This document shows, one piece after another, positions 30,471-41,399 of a stretch of DNA of 64,000 nucleotides (positions are counted from its first letter, which is position 1; every line of letters begins with the position of its first letter). The notes under the pieces are model-generated. The model was given only the letters and a program-made list of their open reading frames with translations, was not told the DNA's origin and did not search any database. The DNA comes from Semisulcospira habei (taxonomy: Eukaryota > Mollusca > Gastropoda > Semisulcospiridae): contig BTPG01000002.1 in NCBI GenBank assembly GCA_036245525.1, forward strand, positions 124,170,951 through 124,234,950, read 5' to 3'. The position numbers and the translations under genes are program-made.

Positions 30471-31399
30471 AACAGATTGTGTTTGTCAGTATACAAGTAA
30501 TTACATGATGTGGACTTCAACTACAAGACATGAACAAGCAATATCAAGTTACTGATTGTGTAACCATGAAATAAGAACGAAGGTTATATGTGTATGAGCA
30601 CGAGAGACCACTGGTACATCAATTACATCATCTTACATTACAACATTTTGGACATCATTTAAAAATATGCATATCTCTGCAAAAATTACGAAGCGGCAGC
30701 ACTGACAACAGTACAGCCATTGCCTTTGCTTCTATACACATCTATTATGAATACGTAAACTGCTGAACTTTGTCAAAAAACTGGCTACAGATAGACCTAG
30801 TCCGCTGCGGCACCCTCATACCGACTCCGCGGATCAAAATCAGCGTCAATGAGACCAACAAGAGACTTGGAGTTACTGCAGCCTGGGGACTAATGAGGAT
30901 GTATGCCTCTTACAAGCGGAAAGCGTTTTGCATCATGTTGGACCGTGTACCTAGTCAGGGACCATGCTTGCAGTATTGTTTACATTTGCTCGAGAGAGAG
31001 GGGGCAAGTGTACCCCATCACTGTTGGCAGCTGGCCTCCCACCTCCCTAATTTTTAGGATGCACTCTGTTCATTGAGGACTGACTGTGTAGGCCTACAGT
31101 GCACGAGAGCATCATGCTAGCTGGCCATAGCTCTCTCTCTCGTACAGGCCAACTAACTCGGCGCGGGTATCAGTGACTGTCTAAAAAATGAATAAGTCAT
31201 ATGACAGGCTCACTGACAGAGCAATGCGTCATTTCAAATTTGTATGCATCAATGACCGATGACCAATGAGCATCCTATATGCTGGGTATACGTAAAACTC
31301 GAGAGTCGGCAGCAGAGCGCAAATTCTGTCTTGAGGGCGTATACAGCTGGAGAAGAGAGGCACAGGTAGTGTGGGCAGGAACAGGTAATACAACTGTGA
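30471..31399. other. Gene-free spacer
   Basis: One open frame (30770-31057) has no recognisable domain. A short dispersed repeat (ACTAATGAGGATGTATGCCT, near 30890) matches the site where the hAT element inserted at 8889. Nothing else. Confidence 0.45.
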
Positions 31400-33030
31400 G
31401 TCATGCATGAAATTTTGTACTGAATCCTGTTACAGGTAACCAGTGAAGAGCAGATAGATGGGGTGTGATATGATCTGATCTAGGGACTCTAAGAATTAAC
31501 CTAGCAGCTGAGTTTTGAATTTTCTGGAGTTTGCCAATCAGACACTGGGAACAGCCAGCCAAAAGAGCATTGCAATAGTCTAATTTAGACAAAACAAAAG
31601 TGCAGACAAGTACTTTAGTTGCTTCAGGTGTCAGATTGTGGTGGACTGAAGCAATACGTCGCAGTTCAGTATAGGCGGATCTGCAAACGTTCACGTAAAG
31701 GCGCATGGACAGGCTACTATCAAGTGTGACACCCAGATTTTTTACATGGGGGGAGAAGGGGTTTTTATTGATTGATTGTACAGTGCTTAACGTCCCGACA
31801 GCAACAAGGCTTTCTCAGGACGTGCCTGCACTGCTTGTGAAAAAAAACCAAAACAGAACATTGAATGTATGTCGCCAGCCGGTCAAATACGTTAAATAAA
31901 CCTAACACATGGGGCCTAAATAAAGCTAAGACCATTTAGCAACACACATCCAATATCAAGAGCTACAGGCAGTGCAGACAGTAGGGAGAGTTTTAAAAAG
32001 GCAAATACAGGTGAATGGACAAAGGGTAGACAGAAACACATGCCCCAGAATAGAGAGAAAAACCCACCCTGTGGGGCTGACCAGGGTGACCCTGGGAACT
32101 AAAAAATACCTAACCCCACCCAAGTCCCCCAGGGCAGACCCGGGTGGGGTGGGGGAGAAGGGGACAGTGGCACCAGAGATTTATAATGACTGGGGGAGTG
32201 TCAGCGTCTTCGTCAACCTCGGGGAAGCAATGATCATGGCCTCAGTTTTTCCGTAATTCAACTGTAATTTGTTTGAAGTCATCCACATCTTAGTCTCCGA
32301 GACACAACTCCTGAAGGCTCTCGATTGTGTCCATAATCTGATCAGGTGAACATGAGTCATGGAGTTGAGTATCATCTGCAAATGCATGATATGATATAGA
32401 GAAACGGTTAAAGACACTGGCCAGTGGCTGAACATACAGGGTAAAGAGGACTGGTCCAAGAATTGAACCTTGTGGGACGCCAAAGTGCCAGGTGGATGGG
32501 CTGGATAGCTTATCATTAACAACTATGCATTGAGTTCTGTCTGTCAGATATAATCTAAAGAACGATAAAGCAGTTTCATAAATGCCATACACAGAATAGA
32601 GACATTGTAGCAAAATGTCATGGTCAATCGTATCAAAGGCAGCAGATAGGTCTAACAGTGCAAGAACAGATACTTAGCCATCATCAAGAGCCTCGAGGAG
32701 GTCATTCAGAATGTTTTCAAGCAGTTTCAGTGGAATGACCTGCACGGTAAGCAGACTGACAACCTTCTCAATGATCTTAGAGAGAAAAGGGAGGTTTGAG
32801 ACAGGGCGGTAATTCTGTAGATTGTTAGGGTCTAGAGAGGGCTTTTTTTTTTTAGCAAAGGTTTAACAATGGCGGACTTGAAATCCGACAGAAAAACACC
32901 AGACCTCGGGGACTCATTGACAACGTTGGTCATGACTGGAAGCACAACATCAATGCACTTGTACAGCAATGTAGTATGAAGTGGGTCTAAACCACAAGTT
33001 TTTTGTGCAGTTCTCTTCAGCACAGTATGA
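31400..33030 (-). mobile_element. CR1-like LINE remnant
   Basis: Minus-strand pieces of one reverse transcriptase, read right to left: KTCGLDPLHTTLLYKCIDVV and DFKSAIVKPLLKK (fingers), FGVPQGSILGPVLFTLYVQP and YHAFADDTQLHDS (the FADD catalytic motif), then NKLQLNYGKTEAMII, and after a retroposon insertion LVCTFVLSKLDYCNALLAG and IQNSAARLILRVPRSDHITP. This order and motif wording are typical of CR1-type elements. Multiple stops and frameshifts, and neither an endonuclease domain nor an intact 3' end is seen. Confidence 0.8.
31762..32150 (-). mobile_element. 385-bp retroposon, copy 3
   Basis: Flanked by the 13-bp duplication GGGGGAGAAGGGG (31749-31761 and 32151-32163). It splits the CR1 reverse transcriptase remnant. 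At its 3' end (left on the plus strand) it carries the longest tail, TTTTTATTGATTGATTGTAC, i.e. (TCAA)n followed by A5 on the transcribed strand. Confidence 0.88.
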
Positions 33031-33884
33031 AGTTCCTGTTGTATACTGTCTTTTCTAAGAGTGTTTCTTGTTGGGATGCTTTCTACATTTTACACACTTT
33101 TGCAGTCATCTGTTTGATCTGTTTGATCAGGTACAGCAGCCGCTTAGTCCGAGCACTGACTAATGACCAACCTATTTTAAAATATTTTATTTTAAAACTA
33201 TATTTTATTTTAAAACATCATTTTCATGCCCAAAATACTCTTGTACTGAACATCTTTTTTAACATTTTGACTTTTATATATTCATTCATTTGCTTGTTCA
33301 GAGATAAACAATAGAATCGATTACGCCGCACTGACGTTTAACCCTTTCATTACTGAATTTTCTAGTTCGTGAATACCACCGAGTACTGCTTTTATAAAGT
33401 TCTGTATTACCCCTGCATACTGAGTTTAGAGACTAGAAAAATACCAAAATATAGTAGTGTACGGGAAAGGCTGATAGTGGAGTACCCATCCACCGCAGAT
33501 ACCCATAACCCTATATTGCTGTGACGGGCTTTGGAAGGGCTACACATTGACGTCATGTGTAAGTGTCGTGTAGTTGATTTGGTGACACACAGGTGCAAAT
33601 ATGTGACAAAATGACAGTACATTAACAACACATACCTATGACGCAAACAAACATGCATGAAAACGGGTCCAAAAGTGTTTGCATGCTCTTACCATGATAA
33701 TGATGTGTTAGAAACTCATAATTCAAACTTGTGACTGTGTCATTGTCTGTTTATTGATATCACATAGCATACCAAAAAAAGTAACTATAAAAGACCACTA
33801 TTATATACACCTTGTGGAGTTACTGGGAGGCTGAAGATGAAATTACTACACTGTTATACACTGTCACACACTGTCATCCTGTAT

Positions 33885-34494
33885 TTACAGTTGTACCTGT
33901 GTGTGGTACCAAAAAAAACAGTTGTTGTCATTACAACAAAGGTATACGTCACATTTCTGGCACATAACAGATTTGCGCCTCTTGTACGGGTTGTTCGCAT
34001 AGCTAACCCCTGGGTTTGCGTCCCTGTAGTGGGTGTGTCGCTTGTAGCATAGATGGTCACAGCCCTCTCCTTTGACAGGTAAGTGGTAAACTCTGTCAAG
34101 GCGAGTCTCGTTGTTGGCTGGCGGCAGAGCAGGAACGGCTCTTTGCTGCATTTGCGTTTGTGTACGTTGTGATCGTTTCGAACACACTCTCAGAGTAGAA
34201 GAGACCAAAGTATCCGGAGGCACTGACAGATGTGTCAATTACACATGATGGACCTGGCCTTCGGGTGAATGTCACCCGCTCAGGTGCAACATATGGGGCC
34301 GGTCCTACTGTCCAATCAAATTGTGGATTTCGGAACCACAGTGGCACATTGTCATCGTCAAGTTCATCCCCACTTTCGTCGTCAGCATCGCGACCATTAT
34401 CGTTGTTGTCATTAGTGTCTTGTCGCACAATATCGGCCCTTTCCTCCTCTGCCAACTGAACTAAATCCAGTCTCCAAAATCGTCTCAATTCCAA
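33885..34494 (-). pseudogene. piggyBac transposase, central catalytic domain deleted
   Basis: The 5' part includes an acidic N-terminus and SVSASGYFGLFYSESVFETI followed by TTYTNANAAK, the start of the DDE_Tnp_1_7 domain. It jumps almost directly to the C-terminal part, ETRLDRVYHLP and the cysteine-rich finger (CQKCDVYLCCNDNNCFFWYH) in another frame. The several hundred residues holding the catalytic aspartates are missing. Non-functional; the ends could still be mobilised in trans by a related enzyme. Confidence 0.8.
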
Positions 34495-34829
34495 AACTCA
34501 TCATCACTAAATTCGTCACTGTCACCTTCTCCTCTTCGCCATTTTTGCAAGCACAACCAAAGTTCTTGAAGGAATTTTGTTTATAAACTCCACATCCTGT
34601 TTCCCAGGCCCCGAGCCGGCTATAACATAAACACTGCGAGCCTCGCGGTACCATTCCAGTGCTGTCAAGGTCACCGCTAATTCGGTAGCCACGCTCAGCA
34701 GCTAGCGCAGATTTTGAATGCGGCCAGCACAAACCGCTTTAGCGGGCAGCCGTACGCGGGGGAGCAGAAGCTGCGGCCCCACTATACCGGGAGGCCGTAA
34801 GCAGAGGAGGCGTTTCCCATCCCCGCTAT

Positions 34830-36437
34830 CAGCCCTGAAAGTCTAAAATTTTGCCCACCAGCCTTTGGCTAGTGACTTCCAAGTTTTACTAGCCAAACTG
34901 AAAATGTTACTAGCCAAAACTGAAAACTTTACTACTGAAAATAGCCCAACTCAACAATATAATGTACCACAGGTGTTTGACGCCCAATGTTATAGAGTGT
35001 TTCTGCCAAGAGGCTTTGAGAACAAATATTTGAACAGACAATCATAACCAAGTTAATGTTTATGTCCTGATTTCAGGCTTTTGATAGTATCAGGTGGAGA
35101 AATAACTGACAAAGTCCCCATGTGAACTGTGGTGGGATTTTTATTTATTTATTTTTTGTAAGTAGAGCTGGGCTTCTGTTTTCACAACAGGTTAAAGGGT
35201 CTGTAGACCCCCAGGTATAAATTTTAGAGGGTACACAGACCCCCATCCTAGCATTATAGAGGGTCCGCAGATTTATTTAAGAAAAACTGCATCATCTGTA
35301 TGTTCCTTAAAATAAATTAACTCATTTCACTCTCTCCTCTTTAAATGTGTTGTGACAGTGTGTGTGTGTGTGTCCTTTCCATGATACTGATTCTTTAACT
35401 GGTGAGCTATCGCGCAAAAGCCTGTCTCCCTCGCTCTCTCACACACAGAAAAACATGTATCTATTTATTTATTTGTATGAACGTTTGATAATGTTTTGTA
35501 ACAGAGAACATAACGTTTTCTGCTGAACGCGGCAGATTGACAACCAAAGTGTGACTTGTCTAAACTCTCTCTCTCTCTCTGTGTGTGTGAACTGATGTAC
35601 TTAAAAGTTTGTTTCAACCTGTTTAACCACTCAGAAAGACGTGTTTCTCCAATTTTTGCCTAATAACTGTGTACCAGAAGATGGATCAACCACGATTAAA
35701 AAAAACTGTTCAAATTTCTGGACTTGCTTTTTGAGTTTGCCTCAGTGAACATTGCGCATGCCATTCGAGTGCCGTCATGCTTTAGCCATGGAAATACACG
35801 CAGCACAGCCTTGAACTCGTCGCTTGTCGATGGAGATGGCGGTGTCGAAGTGCAACTTTCTTCTTAGCCATTATCAAGATCAGACGGTGCCGGATTGAAG
35901 AATCCGAAGCATTCCAGCTTCCTTTGCTTTTTCTCCGCCATGTACAACTTTGTTCAAGACCGAAAGTGAAACGCACGATGCCGTATCCCATAATAATATG
36001 TATGGTGACGTCACAGCAAGTAATGCGTTCAACATGTAGCGCGCACTTTGTAATAACATGCTGACACCACACATAAACTAACAGTTTGCCCGCCCTGTTA
36101 CAATGACACGGACCCCAGCGTTGGGTTGATTCTGAACGCAGCCGCGACTGAGCGAGCGGCTAAACGAATCACTAAAAATAGAATGACTGTCACCGACCAC
36201 TGTTATGGTACGCACAGTTCGAGTGACATGTTCGGCTACTGCCATAAAGTGATGTTAGAGGCGGCTCGCGGTGTGGTCAGGTCACGCGCTGGCGTACCTA
36301 ATGTTCGGCTGGCGGTTTGCCGTTGGATTGGAAAACGCATGAGCGCACTCGCATTTGGCGAGTGGTTTTTTTTTTTACTTGCCCCCCCAAAAATTCACTC
36401 GCCATGGCGAGTAAATTACTCACCATTTTCAGGGCTG
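34830..36437. mobile_element. Unclassified DNA transposon nested in piggyBac
   Basis: Inverted ends CAGCCCTGAAA (34830-34840) and TTTCAGGGCTG (ending 36437), with GCTAT on both sides (34825-34829 and 36438-36442). Subterminal ACTAGCC repeats lie at the left and CTCGCCATGGCGAG at the right. No recognisable transposase. Superfamily undecided. Confidence 0.6.
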
Positions 36438-36469
36438 GCTATAGCGGGCGTCAGTAATGAAAGGGTTAA

Positions 36470-38160
36470 ATTACGGGATTTTTGGCAATAACCCATCATT
36501 GCTCCCCCACCCCTGCCCCACCACCTCGCCATCCCCAATACATCCTGTTGATTTTAAAATAAAACGACCATAACCAATGCAGCATAATCGATTTTATTGG
36601 TTTTGTTTTTCTCATTGTTTATCTCTATCGTCATTGTCTCTGTCAGCACTATGATAACAAGAGTCGGTCCAGCGCTTTGAGCCTGCGAGCCTTTGCACCT
36701 ATTCAATAAGTTGCCAGCTCTCTCACAGACTTCAGTGCTCTGAATGTCTTTAAACATTGAACAATAAAACACACACCACAATTTACAGTCCGAGCTATTC
36801 ATGTTGATTATTGGCTTCTGTGTTTGCTACAGACCCTAAGGTGTTTTCGGTTTAAAGGATGACAATAACTCGTTGATTTAAAGAAACACCACAGCCCAGA
36901 CTGCCTTGATAGCCTCTATTTCAAACCCCTGATATGTGACTACCTCGTACCGAGTTATAAACAAACATGGGGTTTTACAAAAGACTAAGATCCTCAGGAG
37001 CCCATACCCCCTGCAGGCTTAGATTTTATGAGCTGACACAAGACCAGATTCTCAAGAGCCTGGCTCCCGTTTTCACAAGGTTTCAGTCAGCTGTACTTTC
37101 AGGTCTCTCATTTCGAGTTAGGCTGACGGGGGCTTGGCGGCTAACATTTGCCACGCGCCACGGCTTTTCAAAACATAACCTAATGTTTCAACTCACTCTC
37201 ACACTCCCATAAAGTATGCCACGTTGAGGTTATATATGTCACTTGACAACACTTTAGTCATTTGACGACACATTTGTTATTTGACGATTTGTCATTCAGC
37301 AATGATTTTGTCATTCGGCGATAAGTTTGTCATAAGGTCTATTTTAAAAAATAGTCGCGTCGTGACTGGGGATGGCACGCGTATATGAATGGCCTGCCAG
37401 CGCTCCCACAGTCTGCAGTGCCCAGTGTTAGGTTTTATGTGTGCTATTGATTTGCAATACCTCTGCATGAAACAAGAATAATGCATTTAGAAATTAACAT
37501 CCAACCCTCATTAGCTACCTCAGAGAGAGAGAGAGAGACCTGATTTAAAGTCAGTATACATGTGCTATTACCTGCACTGTTTTAACCAGTGGTTCAGTCA
37601 ACAAGACATGCATGGTGAAAGAGTTAGTTGGCTAATTTTTGGCACCCGATAACAAACTTACAAAAAGGTTGGTTAGGATACTAACTTTTTCCAGTAAACA
37701 CTATAGTTGTGCAAAAATCAGATGCCTGTGTTTTATTCGCAGACGAGAGGGCATAAGACCTAATGCATGGTGCCAATCAATAAGTTGTCCATGTTTGCTG
37801 GCTACAGACAATCCAAAGCTTTTAACTCGATGTTGGCACAGTAACTGATTGCGCCGCTTTGGGCGTTAGACAGACCACACATGAGTGGTGTTTTATCTCT
37901 CTGTGTGTTAAGCTGTCTGGGTTTGTCCTCTAATCTTAAACATCTTCTATAAGCGTTACCATACAGTACACAGTGCCAGTCTTTTTGAGAAAACATGATT
38001 AAGTAGGATGGCCTGTGTGTTTCTTGTGAAATGTGTTTCACTAGCAAGGATTAAAGTGTTAAAATTTATCTGAAACAGCCTAAACCAAAAAGATAAGTGC
38101 TCAAATTTTGTTTTACTTTTATTTTTTATTATAAAATGAATTCTCTTCAGTGAAATAAAC
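36470..38160. other. Gene-free stretch
   Basis: No convincing gene. A short run of loosely repeated TTGTCATTTGACGA-like units is at 37235-37335. Open frames (36967-37212, 37639-37848) lack recognisable domains. Confidence 0.45.
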
Positions 38161-38161
38161 A

Positions 38162-38586
38162 TGGTAGAAAATAAACAGACTCAAAAAAGGAACGTCTTAT
38201 CTCGGTAAGTGTTTCAGGCAAATCGAAAGCTTATATCAGGAAACAGTATACAACAAAAGATATAAAATCTCTTACCGTCGAGGAACTAATCAAGCTGCAC
38301 TCCAAATATGAAAATCACATCGCTTCACTAATCTGAGTCGGTCTCTCGTGTCTCTTTATACAAAGTCCGTTACTCACTTTTTCCAAGTTGATACTGACAG
38401 CCTAAGTAGAGACTTGGAATCAAATCCAATAGTTTCAAGTGCAATAGGCAAATTAGCATGCATCATGTATTACAAGTTTGGCAATTACCTGGCTCCTTTT
38501 GTGACCTTATTAATTCCTGGGAGTCATATTGATTTTTCAAAAATTAAATTTTTTTGGAAAGAAAATGATGGACCGAATGGATGAGA
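38162..38586 (+). pseudogene. 187-aa family protein, decayed
   Basis: The first half (to about 38335) is recognisable only across several frameshifts (HSKYENHIASL), with a small deletion before LSRSL. The second half is open, from the SLYTKSVTHF segment through RDLESNPIVSSAIGKLAC and YYKFGNYLAPFVTLL, ending at 38584. No longer a functional gene. Confidence 0.75.
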
Positions 38587-39035
38587 ACCAGACGACCCCA
38601 CTGATGAGCCCTGTCTCGTCTCAGATTCAAACGATAACTAAACAAAAAAGTCTGGGGAGAATTCAGGCTGGAAAAAGATTAGCTGAATGGAACAGACAAC
38701 AAAAAAAATTACAGCTTCAGGCGCTAACAGAAAAGGCTCATGTAAGTGATCCGCCGTCAGGACCGTCGGCCGCAACTCCACCGCCAGTGTTACTACCAAC
38801 ACCCCTGCCATTACAATAAAGTGAGAGACTAACAACTGAGTCTAAACCCGAAATAACAAAATATATATTTGGCGGATTTGTTGTTGGATTTGGTTACGTA
38901 GGTTACCAATTATACAAAAAATACAAACCGCACAATCGAACAGTGTCCAAAAAATTAGACACTCTATCATCAAAACCAAAAGTCGCCACACTACCAGCAG
39001 TGCCAAAACCGATTGACCCATTTTTTATGCAGTGA
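38577..39035 (+). pseudogene. Basic single-TM Polinton protein, one in-frame stop
   Basis: Starts at the ATG at 38577 (MDENQTTP), shares GRIQAGKRLAEWNRQQKK, and has TAA at 38817-38819 in the linker. The same frame then reopens through FGGFVVGFGYVGYQLYKK to the conserved end DPFFMQ and TGA at 39033-39035. Only one disabling change is visible. Confidence 0.75.
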
Positions 39036-39062
39036 ATAAAAATATGTTTATTGCATTAGAAA

Positions 39063-39998
39063 ATGAGCGAAACAAAAAACTTAATGAACCTTGTCTATCA
39101 CACTCTGCCGTTATAAGTGGACTAGCAGTAGCTATAATAAAATAATAATAATACCGTTATTATATAGGCGCTTTTTCTCAATTTTGGGGCGAATCGACTC
39201 AAAGCGCCGCGAACTGAAACCCAACACGCACACTCACGTAACAGACACGGATTTACGCCATTTAAGACAAACACAGTACAAGACAGACGAAGGGCCAGTT
39301 CAGCTACTGAAGTTACAGAGATTTTTGATCGCTTGAATTTGAAATTTGTAAAGTGGCCTGAAACCGGCACCAAAGTGTGTGGGGTGGGGGGGGGGGGGGG
39401 GATGGGTGGGGGTGGAAGAACTGAGTACCCGGAGAAAGATTGATTGTACATTGCTTAACGTCCCGACAGCAACAAGGCTTTCTCTGGACGTGCCTGCACT
39501 GCTTGTGAAAAAAAAACCAAAACAGAACATTGAATGTATGTCGCCAGCCGGTCAAATACGTTAAATAAACCTAACACATGGGGCCTAAATAAAGCTAAGA
39601 CCATTTAGCAACACACATCCAATATCAAGAGCTACAGGCAGTGCAGACAGTAGGGAGAGTTTTAAAAAGGCAAATACAGGTGAATGGACAAAGGGTAGAC
39701 AGAAACACATGCCCCAGAATAGTGAGAAAAACCCACCCTGTGGGGCTGACCAGGGTGACCCTGGGAACTAAAAAATACCTAACCCCACCCAAGTCCCCCA
39801 GGGCAGACCCGGGTGGGGTTCCGGAGAAAGAACCCCCTTACTCTATGTTAGGAAAAACTCTCCTCAAATGAGATCTGTTGATCTGAGTAGATTAGATTTT
39901 AAAGACAGTGCTAAATTAATTGCAGTTGTCACAGCATCAATTGCCATAAAATACTTTCTTGTCAAGCAAGGAATTATTCCTGAAAATGTTTCTATGTA
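39063..39998 (+). pseudogene. Small Polinton membrane protein, split by insertions
   Basis: The ATG at 39063 begins NLMNLVYHT and frameshifts almost immediately. Homology pauses near 39135 at an AAT-rich and GCGCC-type repeat (39140-39330), a polyG run (39387-39401) and retroposon copy 4. It resumes near 39847 and ends ATGTAA at 39998, with several frameshifts. Confidence 0.65.
39440..39820 (-). mobile_element. 385-bp retroposon, copy 4
   Basis: Flanked by the 11-bp duplication CCGGAGAAAGA (39429-39439 and 39821-39831). Same orientation as the other copies. Confidence 0.9.
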
Positions 39999-40009
39999 AA
40001 ATAAAAAAT

Positions 40010-40239
40010 ATGGCGACACTAGCTGTTATCGTTGGGGGCGCTGTTGTCAACGCACTTGCTTTCAGTGGATCAAATTATCTTTTTTCAAAAGTAAGTAGAG
40101 TGGAATCTGCGGAAGAAATGAGACGACACAATGAGGCATCTGAAAAACTGGCACAAGCTCAACAAGAGTATGAGAAGCAAAGAATAAAAAAACTTGATTT
40201 CATCAATAAAAAACTCAGACTAGAAGGTCACGCACAGCA
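40010..40239 (+). pseudogene. Two-TM Polinton protein, 3' truncated
   Basis: ATG at 40010, preceded by AATAAAAAAT. N-terminal hydrophobic segment VGGAVVNALAFSGSNYLFSK and coiled coil NEASEKLAQAQQEYEKQR are conserved and open. Homology ends at GHAQH, where (TTAC)n begins, so the C-terminal membrane helix is lost. Confidence 0.8.
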
Positions 40240-40244
40240 TTACT

Positions 40245-40685
40245 TACTTACTTACACTTCTGGTGTGTGGGACAATATCGACAGGAATAAATATCCGCAG
40301 CATTTTAAACTATTTAAAGAAATTTAAGATCGAAGTGAAGTGATTAAGGGCAAGAAAAATTAAAGGGAGATGGGAGCGGTCTGATGAATAGTTTATGGTA
40401 CTTTTCCACTGGATTAATGCATGCACTAAAAATCATGATGACAGGGAGTACTTAAAAAAGTGCGGTCAAGCATGTGTGGGGAGTTGGGGTGGAACTGCGC
40501 TGTGAAAAAGATTTTATTTGTACTATTATGAGAAATTTATATAAAGTTGCAGTGGTCATCGTTTCAGTATTAGTACTAGTCCGCTGCTAGTACTACGTTA
40601 GTACATAACTTGGGCGTTTCCTAAAGCCTGCGCGGTGGAGCTTTTTGGTGGAGTGCAGTGTGCGCAGTACTGGCCCCACCCTTTA
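40245..40685. other. Gene-free stretch
   Basis: Nothing recognised. It begins with a (TTAC)n run, a sequence also seen at the 3' end of the RTE element at 44863. Confidence 0.4.
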
Positions 40686-40689
40686 AACC

Positions 40690-41055
40690 CTTGGTTTGTT
40701 TGCCATGGCCTAGCAAGCTGGGACGGTGGCATCGAGGTCCTCAGGTCGTAGGTTTTATATCAGACTGTCCTTGTCTTAGTCTCTGGCTCAAAAGCCTTCC
40801 CTGGAGACATGGGGGCTTTGATGTCAGGGGTTTCCTCCCTTAGCCTTTTCCGCAGTCAAGCGGCCAGGCCTGCAAGGCAGCAGGGGACTCATGGGGGCCG
40901 GGGTCGTCTATGTCCCGTGCAGATGTGAACATCTGCCCACTGCCCAGACGGTGACACTTACCAGAGGAGAAAAATCCAACGCCGGAACCCGGTATCGAAC
41001 CTCGCACCTTTGGCATTGGAGGCAGATGCCTTAACCACTGCGCCACTTCCCCGGT
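40690..41055 (-). mobile_element. tRNA-derived SINE
   Basis: The minus strand carries a Pol III promoter: A box TGGCGCAGTGG (complement of 41035-41045) and B box GGTTCGATACC (complement of 40991-41001), spaced as in a tRNA. A non-tRNA body extends leftwards to roughly 40690. The tRNA-like head has mismatches in its arms and no 3' end consistent with a functional tRNA. Right end approximate, left end uncertain. Confidence 0.65.
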
Positions 41056-41399
41056 CGAAACGCCCACGGACTATGACACTGAACTTAAGTCCTGTAGCGA
41101 TGGGCAAGGGGCAAAACGGCAGGTGAAAAATGTCACTGGAAGCCGCAGTCTCAAACCTGCATGCAGGCGGTTCAGGATATTGGTCGCCTGATGTTGACCT
41201 GGGGATGACAACGTCACTCGGCACACCCTGAACGACCAAGCAGCCTTCTCTAGGGACAGCACTGCTTGCTCCACACGGAGAGGGGCCTAGAAAAGGTGGC
41301 CTAACCAAAGCTCATCCCCTCGTAACCCCAGTTGGCTAGCCGCGGTCAACGGGCATCTTCTCATGCGGTCAGAAAACAAGAAAAAACAACGGATCCACT

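Larger units (their letters stand above)
33342..36465. mobile_element. piggyBac element, internally deleted, with nested insertion
   Basis: TTAA at 33338-33341 and 36466-36469 flanks perfect 15-bp inverted repeats CCCTTTCATTACTGA. The element carries a broken transposase (33885-34494, minus strand) and a separate DNA transposon at 34830-36437. Without that insertion it is about 1.5 kb, too short for a full piggyBac gene. Confidence 0.88.
38162..40240 (+). mobile_element. Polinton remnant C (right-end genes, inverted)
   Basis: Four genes in the order of the complete element's right end, on the opposite strand: 187-aa family (38162-38586), basic single-TM protein (38577-39035), small membrane protein (39063-39998) and two-TM protein (40010-40239). 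No TIR is found outside 38162, and similarity stops at a TTAC repeat near 40240. A retroposon and a GCGCC-type repeat interrupt the third gene. Confidence 0.85.

Noticed and set aside
34865..35047. 60-codon frame with repeated LLAKLKMLLAK-like sequence
   Set aside because: Comes from ACTAGCC subterminal repeats of the nested transposon.
40990..41046. tRNA gene on the minus strand
   Set aside because: A and B boxes are present but the arms do not pair as a tRNA and a non-tRNA body follows; it is a SINE head. The same applies to 52938-52991.
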